Below, piece after piece: positions 63,353 to 64,000 of a DNA stretch of 64,000 nt. A model generated the notes under the pieces. That model was not told the DNA's origin. It did not search any database and was given only the letters and a program-made list of their open reading frames with translations. Origin of the DNA: an uncultured Coriobacteriaceae bacterium (lineage in GTDB: Bacteria > Actinomycetota > Coriobacteriia > Coriobacteriales > Atopobiaceae); NCBI GenBank assembly GCA_902778135.1, contig CACYWP010000012.1, positions 1 to 64,000 of the forward strand, read 5' to 3'. The number at the start of each line of letters is the position of its first letter. Position 1 is the stretch's first letter. A program made the position numbers and the translations under genes.

Positions 63353-64000
63353 TCATCGCCTGGGCACAAATGCGTATCGGCCGTCGGGCAGGCGTTGGAC
63401 CTTGCCGTCGACCTCATATGCGGCGAGCTTGCGCAGCACGTCGAGCGGCTGCGCATCAAGCGAGCGGGCAAGGTCGTCGGCACGCATCGGCGTCGCGACG
63501 AGCGCCGCGAGGAACGGGTCGTTCTCGCGCACGACGTCAGTGACACGGCTGCTCATGCGGTCCAACTTGTTGGCTAGGTGAATGGTCGACGTGAGCATCG
63601 TCGCGCCTCCATGCGCGATGATGCCATTGCATCCCTCCGATGTTGGGCTGAAGACGCTGCCGGGATACACGAAGACGGACTTGCCGAGTTCGAGCACATC
63701 GTCCGCGAGCGCGAGCGAGCCTGAGCGCAGGCCAGACTCGCACAGGACGAGCGAGTCGACGAGGTCAGGGATGACGCTGTCACGGGCGCGGAACGCAATG
63801 ATCGTCGCTGGTGCATCAGGTCCGCCTAGCGACATGACGAGGTTGGCACGCTCGAAGACGTCACGCGAGGTGGCGGGGTAAGGGTTGTTGCAGCCGGTGG
63901 CTGACATGACGACGACCTCGCCGCCTGCGTCGAGGGCGGCACGGGCTGCGGCGACGGAGCATCCCATCGCGGCTGTGGTGAGCAGTGTGTGCCCAGTGTC
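63353..64000 (-). CDS. DprA/Smf-like protein (5' end outside the window)
   Basis: About 215 residues visible. Rossmann-like DprA domain: GCNNPYPATSRDVF, then ATIIAFRARDSVIPDLVDSLVLCESGLRSGSLALADD, and VFVYPGSVFSPTSEGCNGII. The C-terminal winged helix (PMRADDLARSLDAQPLDVLRKL) is present. The open frame runs to the window edge, so the ATG at 63967 is internal. DprA loads RecA on incoming single-stranded DNA. The usual arginine-rich binding sites are not clear here. It is the first visible gene of the leftward operon ending with ssb. Confidence 0.75.
   Translation of the reverse strand, partial: DTGHTLLTTAAMGCSVAAARAALDAGGEVVVMSATGCNNPYPATSRDVFERANLVMSLGGPDAPATIIAFRARDSVIPDLVDSLVLCESGLRSGSLALADDVLELGKSVFVYPGSVFSPTSEGCNGIIAHGGATMLTSTIHLANKLDRMSSRVTDVVRENDPFLAALVATPMRADDLARSLDAQPLDVLRKLAAYEVDGKVQRLPDGRYAFVPRR

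Larger units (their letters stand above)
41137..64000. mobile_element. Integrative mobilizable/conjugative element (left part), inserted in cpaF
   Basis: From the break in cpaF to the window edge, no chromosomal housekeeping gene is seen. Instead there are replication (Rep, iterons, primase-helicase, SSB), mobilisation (MobC, relaxase), antirestriction (ArdA) and natural-competence-like (DprA, ComM) genes with many small unknowns. No integrase, coupling protein or type IV secretion gene is present in the visible 22.9 kb, so these must lie to the right if it is self-transmissible. Composition is slightly less GC-biased than the chromosome, especially 44400-44860. Confidence 0.85.

Overview
The window is high-GC DNA with clean bacterial operons, Shine-Dalgarno sequences of the AAAGGAG/GGAGG type, TAnnAT-type -10 boxes and a Tad-pilus locus. 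Gene content (glycine cleavage system with lipoate ligase, split GcvPA/GcvPB, D-lactate dehydrogenase, fumarase plus malic enzyme, fructose PTS, phenylalanyl-tRNA synthetase behind a T-box) points to a fermentative actinobacterium of the class Coriobacteriia, most like the Olsenella/Atopobium group. That placement is inference from gene content and composition; no rRNA is present.

Chromosomal part, about 1-41148. A leucine-rich-repeat protein and an RCC1-repeat protein precede a complete glycine-degradation operon (gcvT-gcvH-gcvPA-gcvPB-lplA-lpdA) controlled by a tandem glycine riboswitch with an intrinsic terminator. Three leftward genes follow: a membrane-anchored protein, an M19 dipeptidase and a Nif11-like double-glycine leader peptide. 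Next come a HAD phosphatase and a large TIR/TPR/pseudo-receiver protein. A T-box leader controls pheS-pheT, with an unusual tandem repeat between the two genes. Further right lie a PLC-like protein with a GntR regulator, fumC and malic enzyme, a DeoR regulator and fructose PTS, an alpha-amylase, a DUF2207 protein, pyk, ldhA, a P-type Ca2+ ATPase and rsgA. The last block is the start of a Tad pilus operon (cpaB-cpaE-cpaF).

Mobile part, about 41137-64000 and beyond. cpaF is cut within its conserved GHDGSLTTLHAN segment and everything to the right is an integrated mobile element whose right end and integrase lie outside the window. The element carries: (i) two small genes and a compact UvrD-like helicase; (ii) a replication initiator built from two similar winged-helix-like halves, transcribed away from an array of about six 22-bp iterons and an AT-rich tract; (iii) a rightward operon with a PriCT-2/RecA-like replication protein and small unknown genes, almost every one preceded by a GC-rich hairpin; (iv) a leftward operon with ArdA antirestriction protein and three unknown genes, two of them very acidic; (v) a 1.3-kb non-coding tract with many inverted repeats, a candidate oriT; (vi) MobC, relaxase and a downstream gene; (vii) a leftward operon reading dprA-like, unknown, metallophosphoesterase, unknown, ComM-like with a dead ATPase site, small acidic and membrane proteins, and SSB.

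Together the mobile part looks like an integrative mobilizable or conjugative element with its own iteron-type origin, priming, strand-transfer and host-defence-evasion functions. The most unusual items are the cpaF insertion, the duplicated Rep with its iterons, the ArdA-linked acidic proteins, the dead ComM beside a DprA homologue, and the chromosomal TIR-TPR-pseudo-receiver protein.
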